64,000 bases of DNA. Source: Hofstenia miamia (taxonomy: Eukaryota > Xenacoelomorpha > Acoela > Hofsteniidae). Numbering within the stretch: position 1 is the stretch's first letter; each line of letters begins with the position of its first letter. The DNA lies in contig CABFPE010000348.1 in assembly GCA_900660155.1 (NCBI GenBank), forward strand, positions 166,224 to 230,223. Direction: 5' to 3'. Both the position numbers and the translations under genes were made by a program. Positions 44,690 to 57,717 of this stretch are shown piece by piece. Under the pieces are notes generated by a model. That model was not told where the DNA came from. It searched no databases and worked only from the letters and a program-made list of their open reading frames with translations.

Positions 44690-47600
44690 CTTCAATTCCT
44701 CTTTTGTGCTTTGTTGCAGGTCAGGTAAGCATACCCTGTACTTTGTACCCTCTGTCTCGTGTCTTGGATCTAAAACAATAGTTGTTAGTTTCGTATCAAT
44801 GCTAGTTGATGAGATAATAGTTCAATCAGTTAACAACTAAACAATAGAACTGAAAGAAGAGAGATGGAGATTGGAGTCTGTCACCTACCATACTATCTAA
44901 GGAGGAACCAATTGTCACAGCAGCTCCTAAATTAAGCTAAGACTTACTAGTATGAAGGTTGGCAAGATTCTACACTAGGATTTTGCTAATAGTCACTACT
45001 GACTGGCATAATAGGACAACTAATCAAATACAGAAGCCCAGATTGCATCCCAAGTGACATTACAATATCTAAATGTCATCCAAATATTTTTGTGCCTCAG
45101 TACCATTTTGGCTTCTGTCACTTTAAATAGCTTTGCTGGTTTTGGGGCAAATTTAAGGTGTCCATGACATTTTCAGTTTGAAAAAACATGATCCAAATGA
45201 TAATCAATGACATTTTTATAAAATTTCAAACAGAAATATTATTTTTTTGCTAATTGCCAATTATTGTGTATATGTGATAAAACAGGGCATACAGTATTTG
45301 TATACCATGGATGACATTAAGTTTCTTGTTCAAATATGGAAAATATATTAAATGATATTAATACATTTTATAAATGGCCCTCTCTATACTATTTCATAGA
45401 GAACTTGCCTATGGTAGTCTGGTACTAAAATTATTTCAAAGGAGTAGCAAACTGTTTTACTTGCTATTATTGTGGAATCAAAACCAATGAACTTTTTTAA
45501 TGCTTGATTAAGATGCCAAACATTTCAGATTCTCTATTAAGCCCTGTTTAAACTGGTTTAAATTGAGGAATTTGAAAGGGAATTCAATAGTGCATAGACG
45601 TGGTTACATCTATTCTTCATGTTGATTTCATTTGACGATTTCCATATTGAAAGCTTGTGTTTATATTTGTTCCTTTTTCATTGATATTTATCAAACCATT
45701 TAAAAGAATAATAAGCTAACATCAAACATTTACTAATCTAATTAACACAGGCAAAGCATACAGAGCTGTAGCTATAGTGGACAAGGATGGGCAAATGTCC
45801 ACCTAAATATATTTTAGCCTTGCCTTTGCCAACTTGAAAAATGGGGGAAATATGGACCTATGCCAGAGTACAACAAGAAATTCTGTATTTAATTGTTGGT
45901 GACAGGTTAAGGTGCAAATTGATTCAGAAAAAGTTTACTTCAATATTTTTACAAAGATAGTACAGCTACATGAAGTAATGGCTAGGATTTTAGTTTCACA
46001 AGTTGATGAAAATCATGTAAAAGATAAAATAAATCATGTCGTCATGATAGAATTTCTTTTATTTTCAAATATATTTCTTATCAATTGAGCAAAATTTTGA
46101 CAGTAATCAAAGAAATATTTACATAAATCCAATTCTAATAGTGAATGTCATATAGAAATTTTCATGACCTTTGTGTTACATTCAGTGATGTATACTACTG
46201 TTAAGTAGATAGCAATTCTGTAAAAACATCAATATTTGATTCTTGCAGCTTTATTGGTGCCATCAACAGTTAATATTGTAGCATAATCCATCAAAAAACA
46301 GCAAAGAACTACAAGAGGGGAACAAGATCAAATTATAAATTAACTGATTTTATTAAATTTGTGTTTTTGATTAATTTACATTAAACCAAGCCATGAAATT
46401 TGAATTCGGAATTAATTTGTAAAAATAATTACTTGTTAATTTAACTTTTGACAAATCACATGTTGATTTTGCTATCACCATATTAATGCAGAACTTTCTG
46501 CAACTGGCAACAAAAAACAGTGACAGGTACTTGTTTGATGATAAATATGTTTATAAAAAAATTTCTATAAATATGCAGAACAAGGAGAGAAATGTTGAAG
46601 GAGAATAAACTCCTTATTATCTACTCATTTTTACTTGGTTTGATTATTAATTCAAATGCGCAGCTAGGAGATTCATGCTTGTAATGATCACTAGGCTGTT
46701 GTGAGGGATGAAAATAGTTTGTTGCCTAGATTGAGACAATGCATTTAAGCTAGGAATAGGTATAAGGGCTTTTTACTTGCCGCCTAGCTGGCTATCAATT
46801 GATTTCACTTGTTGCATGTAGTAACAAATATGAGATAAGGCGAGATCACCACTCTAGGTGTGTTATCGTTATTTATTGTTATCTATCTTATTTTAGATCC
46901 AAATTGTTATTTACATTAGACCTATAATGACTGAAAATGGCCTTTTATAAATGGAAGTTATGTTATATACTGATGTCATCATAAGTTTAGGAAGCTGCTA
47001 TTAGTTGTATATTTTAATGGGTTCTTTTAATCTTTCACAGCTACTGTCAGTAGTCAGTAGTTGGATTTATTATTACTACATGTAGGGTAGGAAACTGCTG
47101 CACTAGTTATTTACTAGATTTTTATATCAGCAGTTAGTGCCAATGAATGGTTGCATTAATGTACTACTAAAAGTTACACTTGTGTTTGAGAATGAGTTAT
47201 TAAGTTGAATAGTGTGTGCACTACCTTTTATTATCACATAGTTAGGGTACACATAATCAAATTAGATCAAATGAGAATGAGCTGAGTCTATCAACAGATG
47301 GAACATTACTCTGTTGCAGATGGGCTTCTTGGTGATCAGATACTGCTTTGGGCAGCGAGCCCATTTTTAACTGGAGTCTCTCTCATACAGTTACCTGAAT
47401 TGTGGCTGTTATATGTTATTCTAATATCGTATGGATTCTAAATGTAGTTTAGTATGGATAAAAAGAAACGTGTACATGAGACAACAATAGTTAATCTAGA
47501 GATAGACATTACCCCACTTGTAAGAAACTGTAGTTCAGCATATCTGAATAGTTTTGAGTTAATACACATCTATGGCCTGGGTGATGATTCTACAATATCA

Positions 47601-48034
47601 ACTGGTTTTTGGCTAGTANATAGGTTCTAATATTGTATTTATCTAGTTTCAACTTGAATTCAATTTTAGACAAGAATATTTTTTCTGCATCACTATTCAA
47701 ATATTTATGTATTACTAAATGTACATGTAAAATGTGTAGGTCAGTTTCCATACTAGTTTCTGTTTATATTATTATAAAGTCTAGGGAAATCATTCTTTTG
47801 TTGATCCATTAATGAAGAAATGTATGAAGTACTCTGTGTATACATGTAATTTTTTAATGAAAATCTAAGTAACTCTTCCATTCTATTAGTCAATTTTATA
47901 TTCAGTTGTTAGTATCTTTGTTCTAAATGTCACACTATCAGGACACTGTTGCTGAAAAGCTTATATTATTAAACTCAATAGGTTTATGGTAAAATATTTT
48001 ACTTCCGTTTATAAGGAAATTAAAAAAATATATT

Positions 48035-48035
<1 letters not shown>
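44690..48035. other. Repeat-derived spacer without a supported gene
   Basis: Base composition is somewhat more balanced at 44.7-45.1 and 46.65-47.6 kb than in typical spacer, as in the LTR-related stretches. The word CTGAATTGTGG(C/T)TG occurs at 44626 and 47397. A single n at 47619 marks a join. No open frames over 60 codons. I could not define element ends. Confidence 0.35.
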
Positions 48036-48075
<40 letters not shown>

Positions 48076-48490
48076 TATACTGGCGATTCCAACTATGAGT
48101 TATTTCATTTCAAAATCACTCGCAACAGCAAGTCTTTTTTGTTGTAGTTGCTAGTGCCATCATCAAATCATTTTGTCTGTATGGTCTGAATTGACTTCAA
48201 ATTTCTGTCACGGATAGCATGTACACATACCTACAATATGAGGTTTTAAAAAATTCGACTTTTAAATTGTAACCTTTATTTTTATCATAGCTGGTTGCGC
48301 CAGTATTAATAACAGAATTAATTAGCGCCTAACGCTGTGTACTTTTCCCTTGTACGTAGCAGTATTTTGCTTCTGAAATTCGCAAATTTTGAGTTATGTG
48401 GACTTTGACTATACAGTGATAATTGTATCCATGTTGAGCATATCTATGCGAAGTTTGAGGCTTTTAGCCCCAACAGCCGATTTTCTGTGG

Positions 48491-49197
48491 GCAATTTTAG
48501 GAATTTCCACTGTGAAGTGCTACATGACCCGCTATTCCCATGGGATTTAGTAGTTTCAATGCCCAGGAAATTAAAATTTCGACGCACTTGGTACCAAAAT
48601 GGGACTGGGACCCTAAAAGAAGAACGTGGGACCTCAGATTCCAAAAAAAATCTTCATGATTTTTTCAAAATTTCGTTTCCAAATGAAGGGTATCCCATAG
48701 GATCACAGGTAAACATGATGGGATAAGAATATTTACTGGGATATGTCTTTTATGCATGTAGGACCAATAATTTACATGAAACTTGGTCGTGGACCAATAA
48801 TTTATGGTCCTTTTAGACCTTTTGTGCATAGCAGTCATTAGCAAAATTTGGAAGTTCCGCTGTGAAGTTCTACATGACCAGCTATTCCCATGGGATTTAG
48901 TTGTTTCAATCCCAGGAAATTAAAATTTCGACCCACTTGGTACCAAAATGGGACTGGGACCCTAAAAGAAAAACCTGGGACCTCAGAATTCAAAAAAAAT
49001 CTTCATGATTTTTTCAAAATTTCGTTTCCAAATGAAGGGTATCCCATAGGATCAACAGGTAAACATGATGGGATAAGAATATTTACTGGGATATGTCTTT
49101 TATGCATGTAGGACCAATAATTTACATGAAATTTGGCCTTGGACCAATAATTTATGGTCCTTTCAGACCTTTTGTCCAGAGCGGTCATTATCAAAAT
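48491..49197. repeat. Two-unit tandem repeat, 350-bp period
   Basis: Unit 1 starts at 48491 and unit 2 at 48841, with TGTGAAGT(G/T)CTACATGACC at 48511 and 48861. They align through their full length with few substitutions and single-base indels; the start of a third unit may be at about 49190 (GTCATTATCAAAATTTGG). Both contain GGTACCAAAATGGGACTGGG and CCAAATGAAGGGTATCCCAT. The open frames in them lie out of register between units, so the repeat is not protein-driven. Confidence 0.85.
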
Positions 49198-49477
49198 TTG
49201 GTTTTACACAGGGGTCAAATGAAGGCCCAGTTTTGTCCACAGCGGTCAGTATAACTACATATATATACATATACATATATATATATATATATATAAAGAA
49301 ATTTTAATATTGATGAATATTTTGTTTATTGAAGCATTTGTAATTCATAAAATTTAGAAAAATTCTATAATTAAGTTGTTTTTTGCCTATTAAAATAGAA
49401 ACTTTGTATACTTTGAGGAATTCAATAGCAAAAATATATTCCGTTCTTCTCCTCTGTGCGCTTTCACTTTCAATTTT

Positions 49478-49726
49478 GTGGGGGGTTACATTGGGGATTT
49501 ACTCAAATCGTCAAACAAATTTAACATGATAAACAAATGTAAAAGCGACCATGTGCTATTGAAATTGTCAAATGAAATCAACATGAGGAACAGATGTAAA
49601 CACGTCCATGTGCTATTGAATTCACTTGACGAATTCCTCAAGTTGAACCAGTGTAAACATGGCTTTAGAATGCTTTTGTATTATAATGTGAAATATATAT
49701 TTTCTCTTTTCTTAATTCATTTTTAA
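49478..49726 (+). CDS. Open frame with three in-frame 19-residue repeats, unknown
   Basis: Units at 49505-49561, 49562-49618 and 49619-49675 are each exactly 57 bp. The protein repeats read SSNKFNMINKCKSDHVLLK, LSNEINMRNRCKHVHVLLN and SLDEFLKLNQCKHGFRMLL. The conserved pattern is S-x-x-(F/I/E)-x-(M/L)-x-N-x-C-K-x-x-(H/F)-x-(L/M)-L. The Cys-Lys pair, the Asn and the hydrophobic spacing are kept while many other residues differ. The only starts are non-ATG (GTG at 49478), so if coding this would be part of an exon. The frame continues 17 codons past the repeats. No family recognised. Could be chance conservation in a young minisatellite. Confidence 0.3.
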   Translation: MGGYIGDLLKSSNKFNMINKCKSDHVLLKLSNEINMRNRCKHVHVLLNSLDEFLKLNQCKHGFRMLLYYNVKYIFSLFLIHF

Positions 49727-50187
49727 CTATTATCTTTTAGAATAGTTAATGATTTTGCACAAAAACTGTGTGTCAACTATACAAATATTGGGTTGAGGCA
49801 AATGAAATATTCTGATGCATATTAATTTTTTTTTGCATTGGATCTTGACACCCAACTAATACATTCCAGCAAGTGGCTATGGTTGGGCAAGGTGAACTTG
49901 ATCCACCTTGAAAAATACAATATTAAATGGCAATCAAAACTAATTTATTACCCCAAATTTGAATTAAATAAACAGAGTATGATATTACACAAACAATGTA
50001 CATGTAGATAGCTAGTTTGTCTAAAATGGCAAAATATTAAAAAATAAAAACAAATAGTACAGCAGTAAGTACAATTTGTAATGCAACTTTTGGCCAGTTG
50101 GTGTATACCTTCAATTTTACAATTTACCCAATCAGAATTGTTTATCAGAAGGCGGAACAAATTTCCCCCATTCACCTTTCTCTAAAA

Positions 50188-50672
50188 TAGCGTACACACT
50201 TACAACTTTGCGCGCAATTTTTTGGGTAATTACAAAGTTCAATGCAAAAATATTTTTTTTACACACAACTTTGTGCACAACTTTTTGGTTGAATTATATG
50301 TATTGACATTTTTAAAAATTTGAATCTACCAGTAAAATGTACATAAATCAATACAATCAAGCAATCTGAAGAAAGAAGACCTCATTTTGAAAGGATTTTG
50401 TATAATTTTATAATCAGTTATGTAAATAATAATGCGCAGTTAAATTTTTTCTCTGTGAGAAATGACAAAATCGCAATATATGAATTAAAAGTTCACAACA
50501 AAGTTGGAATCACACACCCACGAAATCATAAAATGTGCACAAAAGTAGAACCAATTTAGCTCTTCAAATTAGGCTTACAACAAAGTTGAAATTGCGTACA
50601 TACTTACAACTTTTGTTGTGCACCTCATTAAATCAAGAAAGATTGAGTTAAAAGTTGTAAGTGTGCACGCTA
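50188..50672. mobile_element. hAT-type MITE with 22-bp terminal inverted repeats
   Basis: Left end TAGCGTACACACTTACAACTTT (50188). The right end is its inverse complement with one change: AAAGTTGTAAGTGTGCACGCTA ends at 50672. Candidate 8-bp target duplications CTCTAAAA (50180-50187) and CTTTAAAC (50673-50680) match at 6 of 8 positions. 485 bp, no coding frame. Internal sequence repeats parts of the terminus (ACAACTTTG at 50259 and 50201, CGTACATACTTACAAC at 50595). An 8-bp duplication and TAG/CAG-like start fit hAT. Confidence 0.75.
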
Positions 50673-51725
50673 CTTTAAACAATACACATGCAATATTGTA
50701 AATCAATGGCCAATCAAAAACTGAGCACATTTGCAAAGGTGGAATAAAATAAAATAGTAGCCCTTTTGAGAAACAAGTGTTCAGAACTAATGCAATAGCG
50801 CATAGTGCCTACAAAAGGTGGTGTGAGCCGTGAGATAAACTTTCTCTGCTTAACCACTACATTAAATGTCCCTTCAACTGCTTATCTCCTCAAAGCTGGC
50901 CAATTTTCAAAATTAAGCTATTTTTCAAATTTTACTTGCAGACACCCTAAAAATAAGTTTGTTCCTAGATTTATTGATGAAAAATCAAATACTACTACAA
51001 TTTTGAAGATAGGATAGATACTGAACAAGCTATATGGCATACTAAAAATAGTCTACTTTGTAAAACATTTCCAAATCTTATAGGTTTTTTATATTCAGCC
51101 ATTCAATGTTATAGCTACAACTTTAATTCTAAAACAACATGTGCTTGATGTTGCACTATTAAATAGTATATAGTATGCTAAGATCTGCCCCTTTTTACTA
51201 TTTCACACTAAAATACTGATAAATACCTGCTTGATTATTTCAACCATTTTGACAAATTCTTGAATTGCATGAAAATTTCATATTTTATACATATTTTGAG
51301 GTCAATATATCTAGAAATTTCAAAGATATTAAATAAAGATTCTACAAACTATAGTAATAGTCATGGGAAACTAAAGTTGTGTTAACATGACTAAAGCTCT
51401 TGCAGATAAGACAAAAATTGATATTTTCAAAGGCATAACAGTTCAAAGGTTCACAAGCTAAAACACCACTTCATGTTCTATTCCATAAACTGAACAAAGA
51501 ACTGGCAGGAGAAGCAATATTATGCTTATTTGAATTGGCTAGAGTTGAAATGAAAAACAAGCTTGGCGCTCAAACTTTAAATTCAATTCATTTTGAGACG
51601 GAAATTGTTTTTGAGTGTACATTATCTCAAACACAACAAAACAAGTAAGTCAAGGGTAGTATCGAATTTACTACTGCAAATGCTCCAATTTTAGAAAGTA
51701 GTGTCATCAAATAAATACCTACAGA

Positions 51726-54700
51726 TACCACAATTTCTTGTGTTGGAAACTCAATATTTAAACATATTGATATAGATAGGTTTATTATAAACCAAAGGTG
51801 TTGTTTTCATTCAAGCAAAGGTAAGAACACTGACGATCTTAAGAAAATTGTGAAATCTTATAAAAATGGATATCCATACTTTAATAGTGAATACTGGACT
51901 TATAGATGCACTAGGCGCTGTGGATGACAAATCTAGTGGTATGGAAAAATTTAGTAATGAGATTTTGATGTTATTGGAAGAACTTCAACAAAAGTTCTCC
52001 TATAAGCAATTATTTCTTACTGAATTTGCACCAATAATACAAGATGAAAATATCTCAAAAAATAGATATACACAATACTTTATTGAAGTATTAAATGAAA
52101 TTGAAGAACAAAACAAAAAGATCAACATTGTTAAGGTGTTTCACAGGTTCTTATTACGCGAAAACAACCTTCAAATAAATAGTAAATTGCTTGCATAAGA
52201 TGGCATACATTTGTCAAAATGTGGATTAGCAATGTTTGATAGAAATTAAAAAATTCTTCAATCATTATGAAATAATCAAAAACAAGATTAAAAACAGACT
52301 TCCACAAATTATGCAGAGATCAAACCGAACATTCAATTCAAATTACATAAAATTTGGAAGAAGTTATTGTGAAGCCTTAGAGATCAACAATTCGAAGCAA
52401 CATAATTTGGAAAACGAGGTACAATCTGATATAAAAAAATCTTGCAAGAAGGCTTCTATATCTTTTAAAATGAGGTACTTATCTCATAGTGTTAATTTAC
52501 ACATAAAAATTGTGACTATCCTTATTCACCATACCCAATACATTTTAATCAAAATACAAACATACTTTTATTGTCTGGTGAGATTGAAACTAATCCTGGT
52601 TCCACCCTATGTGCTAGTTCAGACTTAAAATCAGTAGTCAACAGTTTTAAAAAATGCGTAAAATTATTTTACACCAGTAGATCTATTCAACTTTGATAAA
52701 AAGAGATACTCAGCCTTTCATAAAGATAGAGAAACAAGAGGTGGAGAATTACTAATTATTGTACCTAAGTATATGAGACCAATAAGGAGAGCTGATTTAG
52801 AAGTAGCGTATTCAAAATTCGAATCTCTTTGGGTTGAAACAAAAAAAGTAGCAGATGTAACTTTGAAGGACTAATCAATGCTTGTTAGAATCCCAAAAAG
52901 CAATTCAGTAGAGAGTTTAATTTGCATAAAAATGAAGAGATTGAAAGTGGTATGGAACTAAATAAGGATATTTTTATTCTTGGAGACTTAAACATAAACA
53001 AGTTAGGTAAAAAATCTATTATAATTAATGTTTTCTGTGATGACATGCATCTAGAGACTAAAAACACAGTTAAACCAACTAGAAGTGGAGCAACTAAATG
53101 ATTACTGCATTAGTAATTCAACACTTGAATTTCACAAATATTTTTTCAAATCGTTTTCTGACCATAACATTTGTCTATATGTTTCAGACACTGAAAATAT
53201 TGTGAATACATGAAAATAGGTATTATGTAGAAGCTTTGCTAATTTTAATGACAAAAAAATTTCGAGAAATGCTGCTTAACATCTCTTGTCAAAGAATTTA
53301 TACATTGAATTCGGCAAATTCCATGATGAAGTTCATAATGGAAGAAATTGTCAAATGTCTAAACAAAGCTGCACCAAAAAAGTGGTGATGCATAAGGCAA
53401 GTGAAAAATTAACTGTAAACAAAGACAAAATCAAAGCTTTAGAAAAGGAAAAAAGGATTTTATGGAAGAAACTCAGCTCTGTAAAATCTGATGCAATATT
53501 AGGAACCTACAAATTAGTACGTAAAAAACTACGAAACTTAAAAAGAGAGCACAGAAATAAAATTGGTAGAATGCAATTTAATAATCTAGAACATTTTCAT
53601 GACAAGTGGGCTTTCATTAACCAGAGGCAAAGGGCTAGACAGCCAAATACACGAACTAAAAATGAATGAAGAAACACATAGTAAATGCTAAAGACATTGC
53701 AAATTGTCTAAATAATAAATTTAAGGAGTTAGGAACATACAAAGGCAACGAATCACCATACTTGGACTATATTTCAATGTAAAAATAGCTTTTGTTTTAA
53801 ATATATAAATAAATATGAGCTAGATAGGGTCATTTCAAGGAAATCTAGTGAAAGCGTTGGTATTTCTATATTTATAATTAATGATTATCAAGAAATTTTC
53901 AAAGAATATCTATTATTTACATATAACTTTGCTATACACACTAATATATTTCCAGAAGCTCAGATATTACTCCAATATTTAAAAATAGAGACCCAGCAAA
54001 CCCAAATAACTACAGACCAATAGCAGTGAATAGTGAATTTGCAAAACTGTTTGAAACTGTTCTTTCCAAACAAATTAAGGAACACCTAAAAACAAATAAC
54101 ATAATAATGGAAAATCAGTTTGGGATTCAGGATAAAATTGAAATAACAGAGGCATTACTAAACATTACGGAAAATAATAGATGTGAACTAAACAGATTAC
54201 AAGATACTTGATAACAAGTTGAAAAGTTACGGATTTGATTCGAATGCTAGAACGTTTATAAGAAGCTTTCTAACAAATAGAATACAAACAGTGTGTAAAC
54301 GGAACATTTTCCGTATATTTCAGGGTAGAACAAGGTGTCCCACAAGGTTCTTTTATGGGCCCTATCATTTTTAGCTTATATTTAAATGATATAATTTTCT
54401 GCATAGACAAAACTTGCAAATTGATGCAGTTCACAGATGATACATGTACATGTACATGTATAGCTTGTGCAAATGAAAGTCCCTTCCCTTCCACAAAGAA
54501 TCTGCAGAAAAATATTCGAAATGCTCAACTGTTATTTTTTCAAGAAATAAGTTAACACTTAACCTGAAAAAGCACAGTTTATAGTCTTCACTCCAAACAG
54601 TATGAAATGTGCTTCCAAAGGTTTAAAGCTCAAAGTTCCAGGTGCTGGCAATCCAATTTTACAGAGTAGCAGTTACATATTTAGGTGTAGAAATAGATAG

Positions 54701-55253
54701 AGAGCTAAAATTCAAAGATTTCATTAACAAGAAGATCAAAAGAATGGCAACAAGAGTCCAATACATAAGAACCAATAAACCTTTCACAAAAAGCAAGAAC
54801 TTGATATATGCGTTCATCAGGAGCCAATTTGCATACTTATGTGTTTTGCTCACTGGATTCACCTTGCAGCAGAAACAATGTTTTAATAAAGTATTTAACT
54901 GGTCAATATCTGAAATGTTTAGCGTAAATAGACAACATACCGGTCGTATACTCCGACACCATGCAATATTACCTCCAATATATCACATGCAAGATGTCTG
55001 TTTATTATATCTCTTTAGCTAAATAAAAAATTTTTCAAACTTAAAATGTTTTAAAAACAACCTCTTATCCGTGAAAAACAGAACAAGAAATTGCATAAAT
55101 AAATATCAAATTAACCAAAAAGAATGGTAGGACTTGTACACAGTGTCCACATGCAATTTGTGGAATAATTTAAACAAAAATATTATAAACTGTATGTCTC
55201 TAGGAACATTCAAGAAGCTACTGAAAGAAAACTTGTTAGCTAAAGAATATAAT
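51726..55253 (+). pseudogene. Full-span CR1/L2-like LINE: SGNH domain, 2A-like motif, endonuclease, RT
   Basis: Decayed element with all modules in order on the plus strand. SGNH/GDSL-type esterase: ISCVGNSIFKHIDIDRFI (51735), HTLIVNTGLIDALG (51870), LFLTEFAPIIQDENIS and the Asp-His block DGIHLSKCGLAMF (52199), the last after an in-frame stop. Next, NILLLSGEIETNPGS, a 2A-like motif (52568-52603). AP endonuclease: DRETRGGELLIIVPKYMR (52730), FESLWVETKK, DIFILGDLNINKLGK (52970), PTRSGA, FSDHNICLYV (53157). Linker open frame 53286-53669. RT: DITPIFKNRDPANPNNYRPI (53965), GVPQGSFMGPIIFSLYLNDI (54335), the catalytic box as QFTDDTC (FTDD instead of YADD, 54430), TYLGVEIDRELKFKDF (54672), and the C-terminal part to 55253. 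Box A is degraded. Many stops and shifts; inactive. Confidence 0.88.
52568..52603 (+). other. Degenerate 2A-like ribosome-skipping motif inside the LINE
   Basis: The frame reads LLSGEIETNPGS. The consensus of 2A peptides is D-x-E-x-N-P-G-P; animal LINEs of this type often carry LLLSGDIETNPGP at the same place. Here D is E and the final P is S. It lies between the SGNH module and the endonuclease, where ribosome skipping would separate the two proteins. The substitutions at D and P would be expected to abolish skipping, consistent with a dead copy. Confidence 0.7.
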
Positions 55254-55259
55254 TAGGAA

Positions 55260-57175
55260 CATCTAAACGTCTAAACACATAGCGAAATGAGACTTGACAT
55301 TTTTACATTTTTATTTGTATTAATACATACAATACTGTGTTTTAAGTGTTGTGTTTTTGTGTTTTTTTTATTTGAAATTGATGTTTGTAGTTGTACAATT
55401 GTATATAGTTTGTTGTATTGTTGTAAAAATTTTATGTGCAACATGTACAAATGGCAAACAAATAAAAAGCTAGTGAATGTTAAACACCTTTGAAAATTCT
55501 TAAACTCTCAAAGTTTGTAATTGAATATTTCATTTATTATTGGTCATATTCAAATTCTGTTTGCTTTTTAAGATGTGTAAGAAAAACTGCTTTCAAATGA
55601 TTTTTAAATATTTAATTCTGATAAGTGCAGGTCGCATAATAATTTTTTAATCTATAATCAGTAGGCCATGGAGATGGATAGACTCAATCTATTGTCTAGG
55701 ATATGAGGAAATTAGGTGAAAAATTAGAAACATATACTTTCTGTTGAAACTTTCAGACAGGCGGATTAAATGAATAAATGTGATCAAAACCATACCATAA
55801 CAATCCTACTAAGATCCTATCCCAAGAACCTCAACTTCATTAGGATTTGGAAACACTATTAAAATTTGACTTTTAATACCTATTTCAACCTTCTTGAACT
55901 CAAAATCACTATGTTTCAAAATGAATTGAACATAATTTCATTTTACTAAGGACTGGGCTGCCTTGGACTGACAATATATACAACAAAACAAACACAAACA
56001 CGGCAAAGCCTATTATATTAGTAGTCATGTCAGTAATAAGAAAATAGATGAGCTTGTTCAAAATTTAGATTTTTTATAGTTTCAGTTACTGGTTTAAAAT
56101 GTTTGCTGTTGGTTTATATAGTGGTCGAGGATCATTGAATTTCATTGTTACATTTTCATATTTTGTTTAGCATTGAGTTACTTAAAAAAATTATCAGCAA
56201 ATTTATTCATGTATCAGTGTAATATTTGTTGAAAATTAAAAATTTTATATTTACTGTGGTCCACCCTGCAACATAATGCCGCATGCCCCACTGATTCCAG
56301 CTGCCATACTATGTTAGATTCCTGGCTAGTTGAAGATTACCAACCTTTATCATTTTTGGTTCTTCATGTTTAGCATGAATTATGAAACCATAATAGTGAC
56401 TGTTATTTTTTGTCTTTGAAGAAGGGATTTTCTTGTATAAACTGCTATCAACTCATCTTGTGAACCTGTACCTTACCGCATTTATCTTAAATATCCTTAT
56501 ATTATAGTACGCATGTCAAACTTAAGAAAAATTTCAATGAACAATGAGCCAATCTGATATTTATTTTTTTATTAAAAGACTATAATTTCTAAAAGAAAGT
56601 TACAAATAAATAAAAATTATGTACAAAATAAATAAGAGTTCTTTTCTTTGCAACAAGAGCAATTGCATAGAAGATGAAAAGAACAACGATTAGTAATGCT
56701 GTAATATTTCGAGAAATAATTTAAAAAAAATGAATTTAATGCTTTTGAAACCTTTTTTTACACAATCGAATAGATGAACCTCTATAATTTGCTACTTTAA
56801 CAATTCTGTGGAAAAATAAATTACTTTTACAATTTTTATTCAGATATTTTGACGTGAAAAGTGTTTTGGTTGATCTTCTTGTTGATGTGCGAGGAATGAA
56901 AATGTTGATAAAATCTTTATAATTTAAATCTACTTAATGGTTTCAACGTTTGTTTAGTTAAAGCAGATATGAAGCAGATATGAAAGAAATAGGCAATATG
57001 TTCAGTTTTAATAATCTTTTCTTGTAATTTCCAAGTGGTAATTTCCATTTTCTACAGTGTTGTTGCAGTTTTTCAAGTATGTTAAGATATCAGGAATTGC
57101 AATGCCATTTCGAGAAGTGCAGGATAGTGGATTTTCTAACACAAATTCTTGAGATCTTCATTATTCTTCTAAAAT
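55260..57175. other. LINE 3' UTR, then spacer
   Basis: The LINE 3' UTR probably runs to about 55475 (AATAAAAAGCTAG at 55461). The rest to 57175 shows no frames or motifs that I can support. Confidence 0.45.
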
Positions 57176-57179
57176 GTTC

Positions 57180-57640
57180 CTAATGTTGTCGACGCAACCA
57201 GTTGGTTATTTGATTTACCAAGCAAATGTAATGTTAGCAAAAATACTTTAAAATGTGAGATTTGCAAAGATAAATTTATTCATCTTGCATGTATTGTAAT
57301 TACTCATACTTTTCCACGTACGCTGTTATGGAAGTGTAATACCTCTAAGGAAGCTTATCAAGAAGACATTATAATGCCTTTACAAAAAAGTGATTGATCA
57401 TCCCATTCGTTGAAAGAAGAAAGAAAATATCGAAAAAAACTTGAGGAAGCCATCACCTACAAAAACGATATTACAACAATCGCATGTTGTCCTCAACCTT
57501 CTCACAATGAGAGCTCTTCTTGGGCAGAGAATATCATATTTTTGCATCGATGATCCAGTTTAGACTATCTTTCGGCCTCATGGGCTTTGGATGTACAGAA
57601 AACATCTACTATGGTTAAAATCAAGATAAAATTAGATGTC
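57180..57640 (+). pseudogene. LINE ORF1 with PHD-like zinc finger, decayed
   Basis: Reads NVSKNTLKCEICKDKFIHLA followed by C (57225-57290), then about 18 residues to LWKCNTSKEAYQEDI. The Cys-x2-Cys, His-Leu-x-Cys and Trp-x-Cys arrangement is that of PHD fingers found in ORF1 of CR1-like LINEs; the last Cys and the first Cys pair are decayed. A charged, coiled-coil-like tail follows (LKEERKYRKKLEEAITYK) and Ser-rich WAENIIF. It lies upstream of, and in the same orientation as, the RT relic at 58.2 kb, with a MITE between them. Confidence 0.55.
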
Positions 57641-57717
57641 CATATGCAATTATAAAATTCATTTGATGATTTTTAAAATCTCAATTCTAATACAATTTCC
57701 GATTTGTATATTCAATC

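Noticed and set aside
48487-49111. Two similar plus-strand open frames with shared peptide KLKFR(R/P)TWYQNGTGTLKE
   Set aside because: They arise from the 350-bp DNA duplication; frames shift between units and there is no start or splice support.
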